Origin: JAKSPM01 sp964450645
Lineage (GTDB): Bacteria; Bacillota; Clostridia; Oscillospirales; Oscillospiraceae
Direction: 5' to 3'
DNA length: 10,188 nt
Assembly (NCBI GenBank): GCA_964450645.1
Contig: CAYVEB010000042.1
Span: 1-10,188, forward strand
Part shown: positions 1 to 6,387 of the stretch, in pieces
Layout of the letters: each line of letters begins with the position of its first letter
Numbering within the stretch: the first letter of the stretch is position 1
Notes under the pieces: generated by a model
What the model was told of the DNA's origin: nothing
What the model saw: only the letters and a program-made list of their open reading frames with translations
The model's database searches: none
Translations under genes and position numbers: made by a program

Positions 1-1032
1 CTCCGTCAAATAGCGCTCATGCTCCGTCTGCAGATCGCTGCCCCAGTGGACGGGGTAGTCGAACCGGTCGTTGTGCGGCTCCAGCAGTTCAATCGCCTGC
101 GTGTAGGTCACATGGCCAAAGTCCGAATGGAGTACATGGTTCAGCCGATCCAGCAGTCCCTTGTCGACAAACTTGTTGAAAAACGCCATCTCCTCCGGCG
201 CATGCTCCAGAACATAGGAAATGATATACTTAATCATGTCCTCTGCCAGCTTCATATCGTCGTTCAAGTCTGCAAAGGCGATCTCCGGCTCCATCATCCA
301 GAACTCCGCGGCGTGGCGCGTGGTATTCGAATTTTCCGCCCGGAACGTGGGGCCAAACGTGTAGATGTTGCGGAACGCCATGGCAAACGTCTCGCCGTTG
401 AGCTGGCCGGACACGGTCAGGTTGGTGGGCTTGCCGAAAAAGTCCTGGGAATAGTCGACCTCACCGTTTTCCCTCCTGGGGACGTTGTTTAAATCCAGCG
501 TGGTAACCTGGAACATCTCGCCCGCGCCCTCGCAGTCCGAGCCGGTGATCAGGGGCGTATGCACATAGACGAAGTCCCGCTCGTTGAAAAACTTGTGGAT
601 CGCATAGGCGATCAGGCTGCGGACGCGGAACACCGCCTGGAAGGTATTCGTGCGGGTGCGCAGATGCGTCACCGTCCGCAAATACTCCAGCGTGTGCCGC
701 TTGGGCTGAATGGGAAAATCGGGCGCGGACGTGCCCTCCACCGCGACTTCCTTCGCCTGAATTTCAAACGGCTGCTGCGCGCCGGGAGTCTGCACCAATA
801 CACCGCGGACAATCAGGGCCGCGCCAATGTTGATCTTTGCAATCTCGTCGAAATTCTCCATCTGGTCGGTGATGACCACCTGCACCGGATGAAAAAACGT
901 GCCGTCCGAAAGCATGAGAAATCCAAAATTTTTCGACGCCCTGCGGTTGCGCACCCAGCCGCCGACGGTGATCTCCCGATCCGCATATTCCGCCGTATTT
1001 TGGTACAGCGACCGCATATGAATCAATTCCAT
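1..1032 (-). CDS. asnS: Asparaginyl-tRNA synthetase, C-terminus beyond the window
   Basis: This class II aminoacyl-tRNA synthetase charges tRNA-Asn with asparagine in the cytoplasm. The frame is open from the start codon at 1030-1032 to the window edge (344 residues), so roughly the last quarter of a typical 460-residue enzyme is missing. The N-terminal OB-fold anticodon-binding domain is visible (early GGWVRNRRASKNFGFL). The catalytic core follows, with the class II segments FQVTTLD, GQLNGETFAMAF, VYTFGPTFRAENSNT and WMMEPEIAF, and the window ends on WGSDLQTEHERYLTE. The FGPTFRAENSNTTRH stretch separates it from AspRS and LysRS. An AGGAG Shine-Dalgarno sits 6 bases before the ATG (1039-1043). 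The gene lies 42 bases after asnA with no terminator between, so the two are probably cotranscribed: one makes asparagine, the other loads it. Identity is near certain. Confidence 0.96.
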   Translation of the reverse strand, partial: MELIHMRSLYQNTAEYADREITVGGWVRNRRASKNFGFLMLSDGTFFHPVQVVITDQMENFDEIAKINIGAALIVRGVLVQTPGAQQPFEIQAKEVAVEGTSAPDFPIQPKRHTLEYLRTVTHLRTRTNTFQAVFRVRSLIAYAIHKFFNERDFVYVHTPLITGSDCEGAGEMFQVTTLDLNNVPRRENGEVDYSQDFFGKPTNLTVSGQLNGETFAMAFRNIYTFGPTFRAENSNTTRHAAEFWMMEPEIAFADLNDDMKLAEDMIKYIISYVLEHAPEEMAFFNKFVDKGLLDRLNHVLHSDFGHVTYTQAIELLEPHNDRFDYPVHWGSDLQTEHERYLTE

Positions 1033-1074
1033 ATCTATCTCCTTTTCCGGCAAATCGCCGATGTATCGTTATGT

Positions 1075-2091
1075 CTACAGCAAGGCGACGCCCGCTTTTT
1101 CGCAAATCCTGCGCGTAGCTTCGTCCCACACGGAACACTGAACCTGCCCGATATGGGCGCAGCCCAGCAGCAGCATACACAGCCTGGACTGGCCGATTCC
1201 ACCGCCGATGGTCAGCGGCAGCTCCCCGTTGAGCAAGGCCCTGTGGAACGGCAGCTCCCGCCGCTCTTCGCACCCGGCCTGTTTTAGCTGCGCCTCCAAC
1301 GCCTCAGCGTCCACGCGGATCCCCATAGAGGATACCTCGAAACTACATTGCAGCGTTTCATTCCAATATAACAGATCGCCGTTCAGCGTCCAATCGTCAT
1401 AGTCCGGCGCGCGGCCATCGTGGGGCTTCCCGGAACGAAGCGGGCCGCCTATTCCCATCAAAAACACCGCTTCCTCCGGATGTTCGCGCAAAAACGCCGT
1501 TTCCCGTTCCCGGGCCGTGGGCAAATTCGGAAAGCGGTCCTCCAATTCCTGCGCCGTCACAGCCAGCAGCTGCCCCGGCAGATGCTCCGTCAGCTGCGGA
1601 TAGCGAGCCGCGGCTTTCTCCCGGACCGCGTAGATCGCCTGCACAATCTGCTCCGCCGTGCGGATCAGATAGTCACGATTACGCTCTTGCCGCGTAATGA
1701 CCTTCTCCCAGTCCCACTGGTCCACATAGACGGAGTGGAGATTATCCACCGTCTCATCCCGGCGGATGGCGTTCATATCGGTCAGAAGTCCGGTGCCCGG
1801 CTCAAACTGATACCGACCCAGCGCATAGCGCTTCCACTTCGCCAGCGAGTGTACGACCTGGCAATTGACGCCCACATCCGGCACATCGAACGCGACCGGG
1901 CGCTCGTAACCGTTCAGATCGTCGTTGAACCCGGAGGCTGCCTCCACGAACAGCGGCGCGCTCACGCGGGTCAGCCGCAGCGCGCGGCACAGCTGCTTTT
2001 GAAACAGCTCCTTTAAATAGGAAATAGCGCATTGCGTCTGGCATACAGACAGCTGGAATTGATAATTCTTTGGGATAAAGCACTTGTCCAT
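1075..2091 (-). CDS. asnA: Ammonia-dependent asparagine synthetase (aspartate--ammonia ligase)
   Basis: AsnA makes asparagine from aspartate, ammonia and ATP, releasing AMP and pyrophosphate; it is a homodimeric cytoplasmic enzyme related to class II tRNA synthetases. The 338 residues match the usual length of about 330-340. Family signatures run in order: SGFNDDLNGYERPV (residues 53-66, with the aspartate-binding Asp), VVHSLAKWKRYAL (79-91), TDMNAIRRDE (104-113), HSVYVDQWDWEKVI (119-132), GGPLRSGKPHDGRAPDYDDW (215-234), LNGDLLYWN (236-244) and the ATP-site GGGIGQSR (296-303). The chosen ATG has an AAAGGGG ribosome-binding site 7 bases upstream. asnS follows 42 bases downstream, an arrangement also known in lactobacilli. 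The 5' leader can fold strongly, but I find no T-box consensus in it. Confidence 0.96.
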   Translation of the reverse strand: MDKCFIPKNYQFQLSVCQTQCAISYLKELFQKQLCRALRLTRVSAPLFVEAASGFNDDLNGYERPVAFDVPDVGVNCQVVHSLAKWKRYALGRYQFEPGTGLLTDMNAIRRDETVDNLHSVYVDQWDWEKVITRQERNRDYLIRTAEQIVQAIYAVREKAAARYPQLTEHLPGQLLAVTAQELEDRFPNLPTARERETAFLREHPEEAVFLMGIGGPLRSGKPHDGRAPDYDDWTLNGDLLYWNETLQCSFEVSSMGIRVDAEALEAQLKQAGCEERRELPFHRALLNGELPLTIGGGIGQSRLCMLLLGCAHIGQVQCSVWDEATRRICEKAGVALL

Positions 2092-2104
2092 CGTTTGACC
2101 CCTT

Positions 2105-2199
2105 TCCCAAATTTGCCTTGTTGAAGCATGTTCCGCACCCGGCAGGGCCGTTTCCTCACAAGGTATTCATTTGGGAGAGCAGGCGGGGTGCCCCGCCCT
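2105..2199 (-). promoter_or_regulatory. Structured 5' leader of asnA (two hairpins)
   Basis: Two stems lie between the predicted asnA promoter and its ribosome-binding site. The upstream one is a GC-rich hairpin pairing 2192-2197 with 2182-2187 (GGCGGG with CCCGCC). The downstream one pairs 2169-2176 with 2105-2112 (8 perfect pairs, TCCCAAAT with ATTTGGGA) and, inside it, 2158-2163 with 2116-2121 (6 pairs, CCTTGT with ACAAGG). The second stem ends right beside the AAAGGGG ribosome-binding site. There is no T run after either stem, so neither is an intrinsic terminator, and no T-box core (AGGGTGGNACCGCG) is present. A role in asparagine-responsive or translational control is inference only. 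Confidence 0.45.
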
Positions 2200-2236
2200 C
2201 GGGCGTGTTGACAAGTTTCAAACAGGGCCTTAATCC

Positions 2237-2264
2237 AGTATATGTCAACTTTCCAAAATCACAA
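2237..2264 (-). promoter_or_regulatory. Probable sigma-A promoter for asnA-asnS
   Basis: The -35 box is TTGTGA (2259-2264) and the -10 box is TATACT (2237-2242), with a 16-base spacer. It would start transcription near 2230, giving a leader of about 140 bases. An overlapping TTGACA lies between the boxes but has no good -10 at the right distance. Moderate support; an upstream start from the exchanger unit is also possible because no terminator is visible in between. Confidence 0.5.
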
Positions 2265-2352
2265 GCAAAAATTCATCCCACTGGATAAAATCCGGCGAAT
2301 CCCACCAAATTATTTCTTTCAAATAGTCATTTTTTATGGAACTTGCCATCAT
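2245..2352 (-). CDS. Possible 35-residue small ORF overlapping the exchanger stop
   Basis: This short reading frame begins at an ATG that overlaps the exchanger's TGA as ATGA, the classical translational-coupling arrangement. It encodes 35 residues (two adjacent Met codons are possible starts) with a lysine-rich beginning and an acidic, tryptophan-rich, hydrophobic second half (EIIWWDSPDFIQWDEFLLVI). The DNA here is clearly AT-richer than the genes around it. I see no Shine-Dalgarno site and recognise no family. The predicted asnA promoter lies over its 3' end. It could equally be a chance ORF in an AT-rich spacer, or a relic of a deleted gene. Confidence 0.22.
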   Translation of the reverse strand: MMASSIKNDYLKEIIWWDSPDFIQWDEFLLVILES

Positions 2353-3350
2353 CCGAGCATCACGATTGAATAGACGATATAGGCCAGATAGACCGCCGCC
2401 ATTACAAATCCCTGCCAGCGGCTGAACTTTTTGAAGATCAGCGTGGGAAGCACCGCAATGGCGACCTCCAGCAGGCACACGGGCATGTCGATGCGAATGC
2501 TGTCGAGATTTTCCGCCCGCAGGCTGCCACCGGAAATGATGGCGCACAGGGGGAGGATAACGGTGATGTCAATAATATTCGCACCCAGAATATTGCCCAC
2601 GGACATGCTTCCCTGCCGCTTTACAATCGCCGTCACCGCCGTCACCAGCTCCGGCAGCGACGTTCCAATGGCGACCAGGGTAATGGCGATGATCCGGTCT
2701 TCCACGCCAATGGACTTGGCCAAAAATTCGCCGTTATCCACCAGCAGCGTGGAGCCGTACGCCAACGCCGCCGCGCCGATCGCAAAAAACACCAGGTTCT
2801 TTCCCAAATCCTTTTTTGCAAACGTTTCGCGGTTTGTATGCTCCTTCATCCGCGACGCAGAATACACGTTCTCCGCAAGAAACGCCACAAACAACAGCAG
2901 CACCAAAATCGCCTGCGGCAAGGTCAGCACGCCGTCCCAGCACAAAATCATCAGCACCAGCACGCTAAACACCATTAAAAAGCCCTTCACGCCGATATCC
3001 CTGCGGCGGATGACCATCGGCGCAAACAAGATGGACACGCCCATGATCAGCCCCGTATTCACCGTCACCGAGCCGATGGCGTTCCCAATCGCCATGGATG
3101 TATATCCCGCGCCCTTCCCCGCGGCGATGCTGGATACGATCAGTTCCGGCAATGTCGTCGCCACAGATACAATGGTCGCACCAACAATGAATTTGGGAAT
3201 TCCGGAGGCTTCCGCCATCCAGGACGCGGAATCCACGAACCAGTCCCCGCCCTTGATGATCAAAACAAGGCCGATTAAAAACAGCACCGACGCCGCGACA
3301 ATCTGCGCCGTCGTCCCCTGGAACAGTCCCAAGACAAAATCTGTCGTCAT
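2349..3350 (-). CDS. CaCA-family sodium/calcium-type exchanger, probable manganese-linked cation exporter
   Basis: A polytopic inner-membrane antiporter of the cation/Ca2+ antiporter superfamily (YrbG-like). The 333 residues form two hydrophobic halves joined by a charged loop (about residues 165-185). The inverted alpha repeats are plain: the first spans residues 57-104 with TTLPE (Glu69) and VNTG (Asn98), the second 224-267 with GTSLPE (Glu234) and IIDIT (Asp261). These match the ion-coordinating Glu/Asn and Glu/Asp pairs of archaeal NCX. Repeat 1 departs from consensus (SVATTLPE for AxGTSxPE, GSVTVN for GSNIxN), and repeat 2 has Ala257 where a liganding Ser is usual. An AAAGGGG ribosome-binding site lies 7 bases before the ATG. 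The leader carries a yybP-ykoY-like manganese riboswitch with an attenuator, so Mn2+ is a likelier substrate than Ca2+; that is inferred from regulation, not from the protein. Confidence 0.9.
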   Translation of the reverse strand: MTTDFVLGLFQGTTAQIVAASVLFLIGLVLIIKGGDWFVDSASWMAEASGIPKFIVGATIVSVATTLPELIVSSIAAGKGAGYTSMAIGNAIGSVTVNTGLIMGVSILFAPMVIRRRDIGVKGFLMVFSVLVLMILCWDGVLTLPQAILVLLLFVAFLAENVYSASRMKEHTNRETFAKKDLGKNLVFFAIGAAALAYGSTLLVDNGEFLAKSIGVEDRIIAITLVAIGTSLPELVTAVTAIVKRQGSMSVGNILGANIIDITVILPLCAIISGGSLRAENLDSIRIDMPVCLLEVAIAVLPTLIFKKFSRWQGFVMAAVYLAYIVYSIVMLG

Positions 3351-3369
3351 AGTGTTTCCCCTTTCTCCC

Positions 3370-3503
3370 TAAAACTTCATGCGCCGGCGCCGCACCACGA
3401 TGGATGCAAATGCACTGTAGCGCCTGAAGTTTTACGCGCATGTGGGGCATCCCGCACCACGCGCTTAAATTTCAGGCCGTGCCGCCGAAGACGGCACATG
3501 GCC
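3370..3503 (-). promoter_or_regulatory. Overlapping alternative hairpins in the exchanger leader
   Basis: Downstream of the attenuator, the leader holds three stems that share strands. Hairpin 1 pairs 3500-3503 and 3492-3497 with 3475-3478 and 3479-3484. Hairpin 2 spans 3422-3477: GCCTGAA (3471-3477) pairs with TTCAGGC (3422-3428), then GCGCGTG (3458-3464) with CATGCGC (3436-3442). Hairpin 3 pairs 3420-3434 with 3370-3384, 14 of 15 bases, and ends 5 bases before the AAAGGGG ribosome-binding site. Stem 2 shares 3475-3477 with stem 1, and 3422-3428 plus neighbouring bases with stem 3, so they exclude one another. None is followed by a T run. Function unknown. Confidence 0.45.
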
Positions 3504-3526
3504 ATTTTGCTCTGCTTTTGCATAGC

Positions 3527-3570
3527 AAAAAATGAGACTTTTGCACATAATGTGATGTGCTAAAAGTCTC
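3527..3570 (-). terminator. Intrinsic terminator (riboswitch attenuator) before the exchanger gene
   Basis: GAGACTTTT (3562-3570) pairs with AAAAGTCTC (3534-3542), continuing past one bulged A into GCACAT with ATGTGC. A run of six T follows (3527-3532). The 5' strand of this terminator contains CTTTTAGC, which is also the 3' strand of the aptamer's closing stem P1, so terminator and closed aptamer cannot form together. It lies about 175 bases before the start codon. This geometry predicts that ligand binding prevents termination, an ON switch. Confidence 0.88.
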
Positions 3571-3653
3571 GTTCCTAAGCCGAAGCATCAGGCGCATGAC
3601 CACCGGGATTCCGGGCGGTGTTGACCATGCGATGATAACTACTCCCTCTTAAC
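3559..3653 (-). promoter_or_regulatory. yybP-ykoY-like manganese riboswitch aptamer
   Basis: The closing stem P1 pairs GTTAAGAG (3646-3653) with CTTTTAGC (3559-3566), 8 pairs including two G-U. Directly inside it is GGGAGTAG, the hallmark L1 segment of the yybP-ykoY class. A small hairpin (ATCAT-CGC-ATGGT) follows, then the conserved-looking TCAACACC, a CACCG/CGGTG stem, and a 3' segment ending GGAACGAGAC before the P1 strand. The predicted transcription start coincides with the first base of P1. The class senses Mn2+ and controls export proteins, including CaCA exchangers, TerC, MntP and UPF0016. The assignment rests on remembered consensus, order of elements and gene context; a covariance search was not possible. 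The four-way junction is compact here and the P4 region is not clearly resolved. Confidence 0.75.
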
Positions 3654-3659
3654 AAGTTA

Positions 3660-3688
3660 ATTCTAACAGATTTTTACAAAAATGTCAA
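3660..3688 (-). promoter_or_regulatory. Strong sigma-A promoter for the riboswitch-exchanger unit
   Basis: A perfect TTGACA -35 box (3683-3688) and a TAGAAT -10 box (3660-3665) are separated by exactly 17 bases. The predicted start near 3653 is the first base of the riboswitch P1 stem. It lies in the 37-base AT-rich gap just after the recG stop, and no terminator for recG is visible before it. Confidence 0.85.
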
Positions 3689-3727
3689 CCACAATCTTTT
3701 CATCTGTACCCACAAATTGCAGCGGCG

Positions 3728-5776
3728 TCAATTGAGCCGGTGCTCGTTTTGGTCAAACAGCGCGCGAATCCGCGCAAGCAGAGGCTCGGCCTCCGGCGTG
3801 TCCAGGCGGGCCGTGGGAAGATACGCCCGCGCAGCCTCCTGCGCCTTCCGCAGTAGCTCCACGTCCATCTCCAGATTGGCGACCTTCAGCGCTGGAAGCC
3901 CGCTTTGACGGCTGCCGAAGAAATCGCCTGGCCCGCGCAGCTTCAAATCCTCCTCGGCGATGGCAAACCCGTCGTTGGTCTTGCACAGCGCCCGGAGCCG
4001 GGCCAGCGTATCGGCGTCCCGGTTGGACGAAAAGAGCACGCAGTAGGACTTGTCTTTTCCGCGTCCCACGCGGCCGCGCAGCTGGTGCAGCTGGGACAGG
4101 CCAAACCGGTCGGCATTCTCGATCACCATCAGCGTGGCGTTGGGCACGTCCACACCCACTTCAATCACACTCGTCGCCACCAGAATATCGTATTCACCGG
4201 CTTGGAAAGCGCTCATAATCGCGTCCTTTTGCGCGCCTTTCATTTTCCCGTGCAACAACGCCACCCGCAGATCCGGAAAGACCCGCCGCCGCAGCGCGTC
4301 CGCCCACTGTTCGGCAGATTTCAGCGTCTCCAACTCGCTCTCCTCCACCGCCGGGCAGACAATGTACACCTGATTACCGTTGGCGACCTGCTTGCGGATA
4401 AAGGCGTTGATCCGGGCGCGCATCGCCTCGCCCACCAAAAACGTGTCCACCTTCTGCCTCCCTGGCGGCAGCTGATCGATCACGGACAAATCCAGATCCC
4501 CATAGAGGATCATGGCAAGCGTCCTGGGAATCGGCGTGGCGGACAGCACCAACAGATGGGGGTTCTCCCCTTTCTCCGCCAGGGCCGCGCGCTGGTCGAC
4601 GCCAAAACGGTGCTGCTCGTCAGCGATTACAAGGCCGAGATTGGCAAACCGGGTGGCCTGTGAAATCAGCGCGTGCGTGCCGATGAGCAGATCGATCTCT
4701 CCCCGCTCAGTTAGCTCCCGTATTTCCCGCTGCTCGCTCGCCTTCATCGAGCCGGTCAGGCATCCGCAGCGGACGCCCAAAGGGGTAAGAAGGTTCCGTA
4801 AACCGGCGTAATGCTGTTCGGCCAAAATTCCCGTTGGGGCCATCAGCGCCGCCTGGACGTGATTTTTTACCGCGCAATAGGCTGCTGCGGCCGCAACCAC
4901 CGTCTTGCCGCAGCCCACATCCCCCTGCACCAGCCGGTTCATGGGCACGCTCCGGCCAAAATCCTGCAGGATTTCCCCGATGACCCGTTTTTGGGCATCT
5001 GTCAGCGCATAGGGTACCGCCGCGTAAAACGCCGAAAGATCCAAGTTGGTATAGGGCGCCCTGGTCATGACCGACCTTCTGGCGCGCGTCAGCAGCAGGC
5101 CCGCCGAAAAAATAAAAAATTCCTCAAAAATTAACCGATCCCGCGCCGCCCGCAGCTCCGCCATCGACTCTGGCTGGTGGATCGCTCGGTACGCCCGGCC
5201 GGCTTCCATCCACGCATCGCGCCTGCGAACCTCCTTCGGCAGCACCTCTGGAATGGTGTCCCCGCACGCCGACAGCGCCTGGTTCACCAATTTGGCAAAC
5301 ATCTGCGCGGACATCCCCCGGGGCAGCGAATAGATGGGCACAATTCGCCGGGTCTTCACTGCCGGCGCATCCGAGCGCTCCACCACGGGGTTCGTCACCT
5401 GGTACGCGGCGTCGTCACCGGACAGCGCGCCGTAAAAATAGTAAGTCTCGCCGTAGCGGAGGTCCTTTGCCTGATAGGGCTGGTTGAAAAAGACCAGCTT
5501 GACCTTCGCCGTGCCATCGGCAACGGTGCAGCGCGTCACATTCAGCCCGCTGCGGATATAGCTGGTGACCGGTGGGGACACAACGGCCGCGAGAAAACAG
5601 GCCGGGCGCTCGGCCGACAGCCCGTCAACCGGCACGATCTGCGTGCGGTCGGAATAGGTCCGGGGAAAATACGCGATCAGATCGTAGATCGTCACGATGC
5701 CCATCTGTTCCAGCTGCTTGGCGCGCATTTCGCCGACGCCGCGCAGCGTCGTAACCGAGTCGAATAGATCCGCCAT
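3728..5776 (-). CDS. recG: ATP-dependent DNA helicase RecG
   Basis: RecG is a superfamily 2 translocase that regresses stalled replication forks and remodels branched intermediates in recombination and repair. From the chosen start the protein is 682 residues, the usual size for the family. An N-terminal wedge/OB domain fills about residues 1-250 (LRGVGEMRAKQL helix-hairpin start). The helicase core follows: MNRLVQGDVGCGKT (279-292, Walker A), DEQHRFG (386-392, Walker B/DEQH box), LSATPIPRTLAM (411-422), VATSVIEVGVDVPNA (533-547) and QLRGRVGRGK (565-574, motif VI). The C-terminal GPGDFFGSRQSGLP (615-628) is the RecG-specific TRG-type region. The frame extends 24 codons further upstream, but ATG at 5774-5776 is preferred because GGGGAGGG sits just before it and MADLFDSVTTLRGVG matches family N-termini. 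Confidence 0.97.
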   Translation of the reverse strand: MADLFDSVTTLRGVGEMRAKQLEQMGIVTIYDLIAYFPRTYSDRTQIVPVDGLSAERPACFLAAVVSPPVTSYIRSGLNVTRCTVADGTAKVKLVFFNQPYQAKDLRYGETYYFYGALSGDDAAYQVTNPVVERSDAPAVKTRRIVPIYSLPRGMSAQMFAKLVNQALSACGDTIPEVLPKEVRRRDAWMEAGRAYRAIHQPESMAELRAARDRLIFEEFFIFSAGLLLTRARRSVMTRAPYTNLDLSAFYAAVPYALTDAQKRVIGEILQDFGRSVPMNRLVQGDVGCGKTVVAAAAAYCAVKNHVQAALMAPTGILAEQHYAGLRNLLTPLGVRCGCLTGSMKASEQREIRELTERGEIDLLIGTHALISQATRFANLGLVIADEQHRFGVDQRAALAEKGENPHLLVLSATPIPRTLAMILYGDLDLSVIDQLPPGRQKVDTFLVGEAMRARINAFIRKQVANGNQVYIVCPAVEESELETLKSAEQWADALRRRVFPDLRVALLHGKMKGAQKDAIMSAFQAGEYDILVATSVIEVGVDVPNATLMVIENADRFGLSQLHQLRGRVGRGKDKSYCVLFSSNRDADTLARLRALCKTNDGFAIAEEDLKLRGPGDFFGSRQSGLPALKVANLEMDVELLRKAQEAARAYLPTARLDTPEAEPLLARIRALFDQNEHRLN

Positions 5777-5798
5777 AGTATCCCTCCCCTTTTTGCAC

Positions 5799-5827
5799 AT
5801 TCTAGCGCATTTTCCGGACGCGGGCAA
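5799..5827 (-). promoter_or_regulatory. Possible promoter for recG
   Basis: TTGCCC (5822-5827) and TAGAAT (5799-5804) lie 17 bases apart in the 78-base gap after the glycosylase gene. The predicted transcript would begin about 15 bases before the recG ATG, just upstream of its ribosome-binding site. The -35 is only a partial match. recG may also be read from the promoter upstream of the glycosylase gene, as no terminator separates them. Confidence 0.42.
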
Positions 5828-5854
5828 GCATCCTTTTCCCGCCGGCAACTGTTC

Positions 5855-6310
5855 CTACTCCTCGCACAAAATGACCGCCCATGCCCGCGTCAGCCGCTCC
5901 AGCGTCCAACTGGCGTTGGCAGGGCTGGTGGAGGGCAGCTTGACAGCCTCCATGCCTGTTTGGGAAAGCAGGTACTTTTGATAATACTGATAAGAAGCGG
6001 CGCCGTTGCAAAAAATGCGCCGGATTTGAGTCTGGCGCAAAATTGGGCGCAGATCGTTAGGAATCACATCGCGGATGGCAATACTGTCCCACAGCGCAAT
6101 GTGATTTGCAAGCATCATTTGTGTCTTTTCCTCCACGCTCTGCGGAACCGGCCAATTTGTCACGGCGGCAATCACCCGCCAAAAGCGGTTTTGGGGGTGG
6201 TGGTAGAAGAACGCGCCCTCCCTGGATTTCACCGACGGAAACGAGCCGAGGATCAGCACCCTAGAATCCGCCCGATACAGCGGCGGAATCGGATGGACTA
6301 CCCGGCTCAT
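5855..6310 (-). CDS. DNA-deoxyinosine glycosylase, uracil-DNA glycosylase superfamily family 6 (HDG)
   Basis: Members of this family cut hypoxanthine (deaminated adenine) out of DNA and start base-excision repair. The 151 residues show HPIPP (6-10), VLILGSFPSVKSRE (18-31, motif 1), YHHPQNRFW (36-44, with the Asn regarded as active-site in the family), ALWD (72-75), IPNDL (83-87), FCNGAAS (100-106) and LPSTSPAN (125-132, motif 2). Relatives as I remember them carry about a dozen residues between LWD and the IPND segment, with a GSxDxSI-like patch; here ALWD runs straight into SIAIRDVIPND. The short length fits such a deletion, so activity is uncertain. Its ATG overlaps the stop of a 14-codon ORF as ATGA, and its own ribosome-binding site is weak, so translation is probably coupled. 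recG lies 78 bases downstream. Confidence 0.85.
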   Translation of the reverse strand: MSRVVHPIPPLYRADSRVLILGSFPSVKSREGAFFYHHPQNRFWRVIAAVTNWPVPQSVEEKTQMMLANHIALWDSIAIRDVIPNDLRPILRQTQIRRIFCNGAASYQYYQKYLLSQTGMEAVKLPSTSPANASWTLERLTRAWAVILCEE

Positions 6311-6351
6311 GCCAGCGCGCCCTCAGAATAGTCATTTTGTAAAAAATACAT
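6307..6351 (-). pseudogene. Fourteen-codon ORF, probable N-terminal remnant of a low-specificity threonine aldolase
   Basis: An ATG with an excellent AGGAG ribosome-binding site (8 bases upstream) starts MYFLQNDYSEGALA and stops at TGA overlapping the next gene's ATG. The NDYSEGA string, 6 residues in, is what L-threonine aldolases show at their N-terminus before the conserved HPRIL/HPEIL segment (FxNDYSEGAHP). Here that continuation is absent and the ORF ends two residues later. The simplest reading is a deletion that fused the promoter, ribosome-binding site and first dozen codons of a former aldolase gene to the front of the glycosylase gene. It may now act as a leader peptide. A chance match over seven residues cannot be excluded. 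Confidence 0.5.
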
Positions 6352-6387
6352 CTCTTTATCTCCTACCGACTGCTCTTTGTTTCCTAT

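Noticed and set aside
764..1273. 169-codon minus-strand ORF between asnS and asnA
   Set aside because: It overlaps both asnS and asnA in another frame, and its Arg/Ala/Gly-rich translation matches nothing; a shadow frame.
2182..2197. GC-rich hairpin upstream of asnA considered as the exchanger's terminator or part of a T-box
   Set aside because: The sequence after it on the minus strand has no T run, and the T-box core sequence is absent.
2327..2339. A 12-base string (AATAGTCATTTT) shared with the region before the glycosylase gene near 6327
   Set aside because: It is short, AT-rich and has no extended similarity on either side; chance is the simplest explanation.
3422..3477. 56-base inverted repeat considered as an intrinsic terminator or miniature transposable element
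   Set aside because: No T run follows on either strand, no target-site duplication is visible, and only one copy is present in the window.
3905..4663. 252-codon plus-strand ORF opposite recG, and several similar long plus-strand ORFs elsewhere
   Set aside because: These are antisense shadows of well-identified minus-strand genes, with His/Arg/Gln-rich translations, no ribosome-binding sites and no family motifs.
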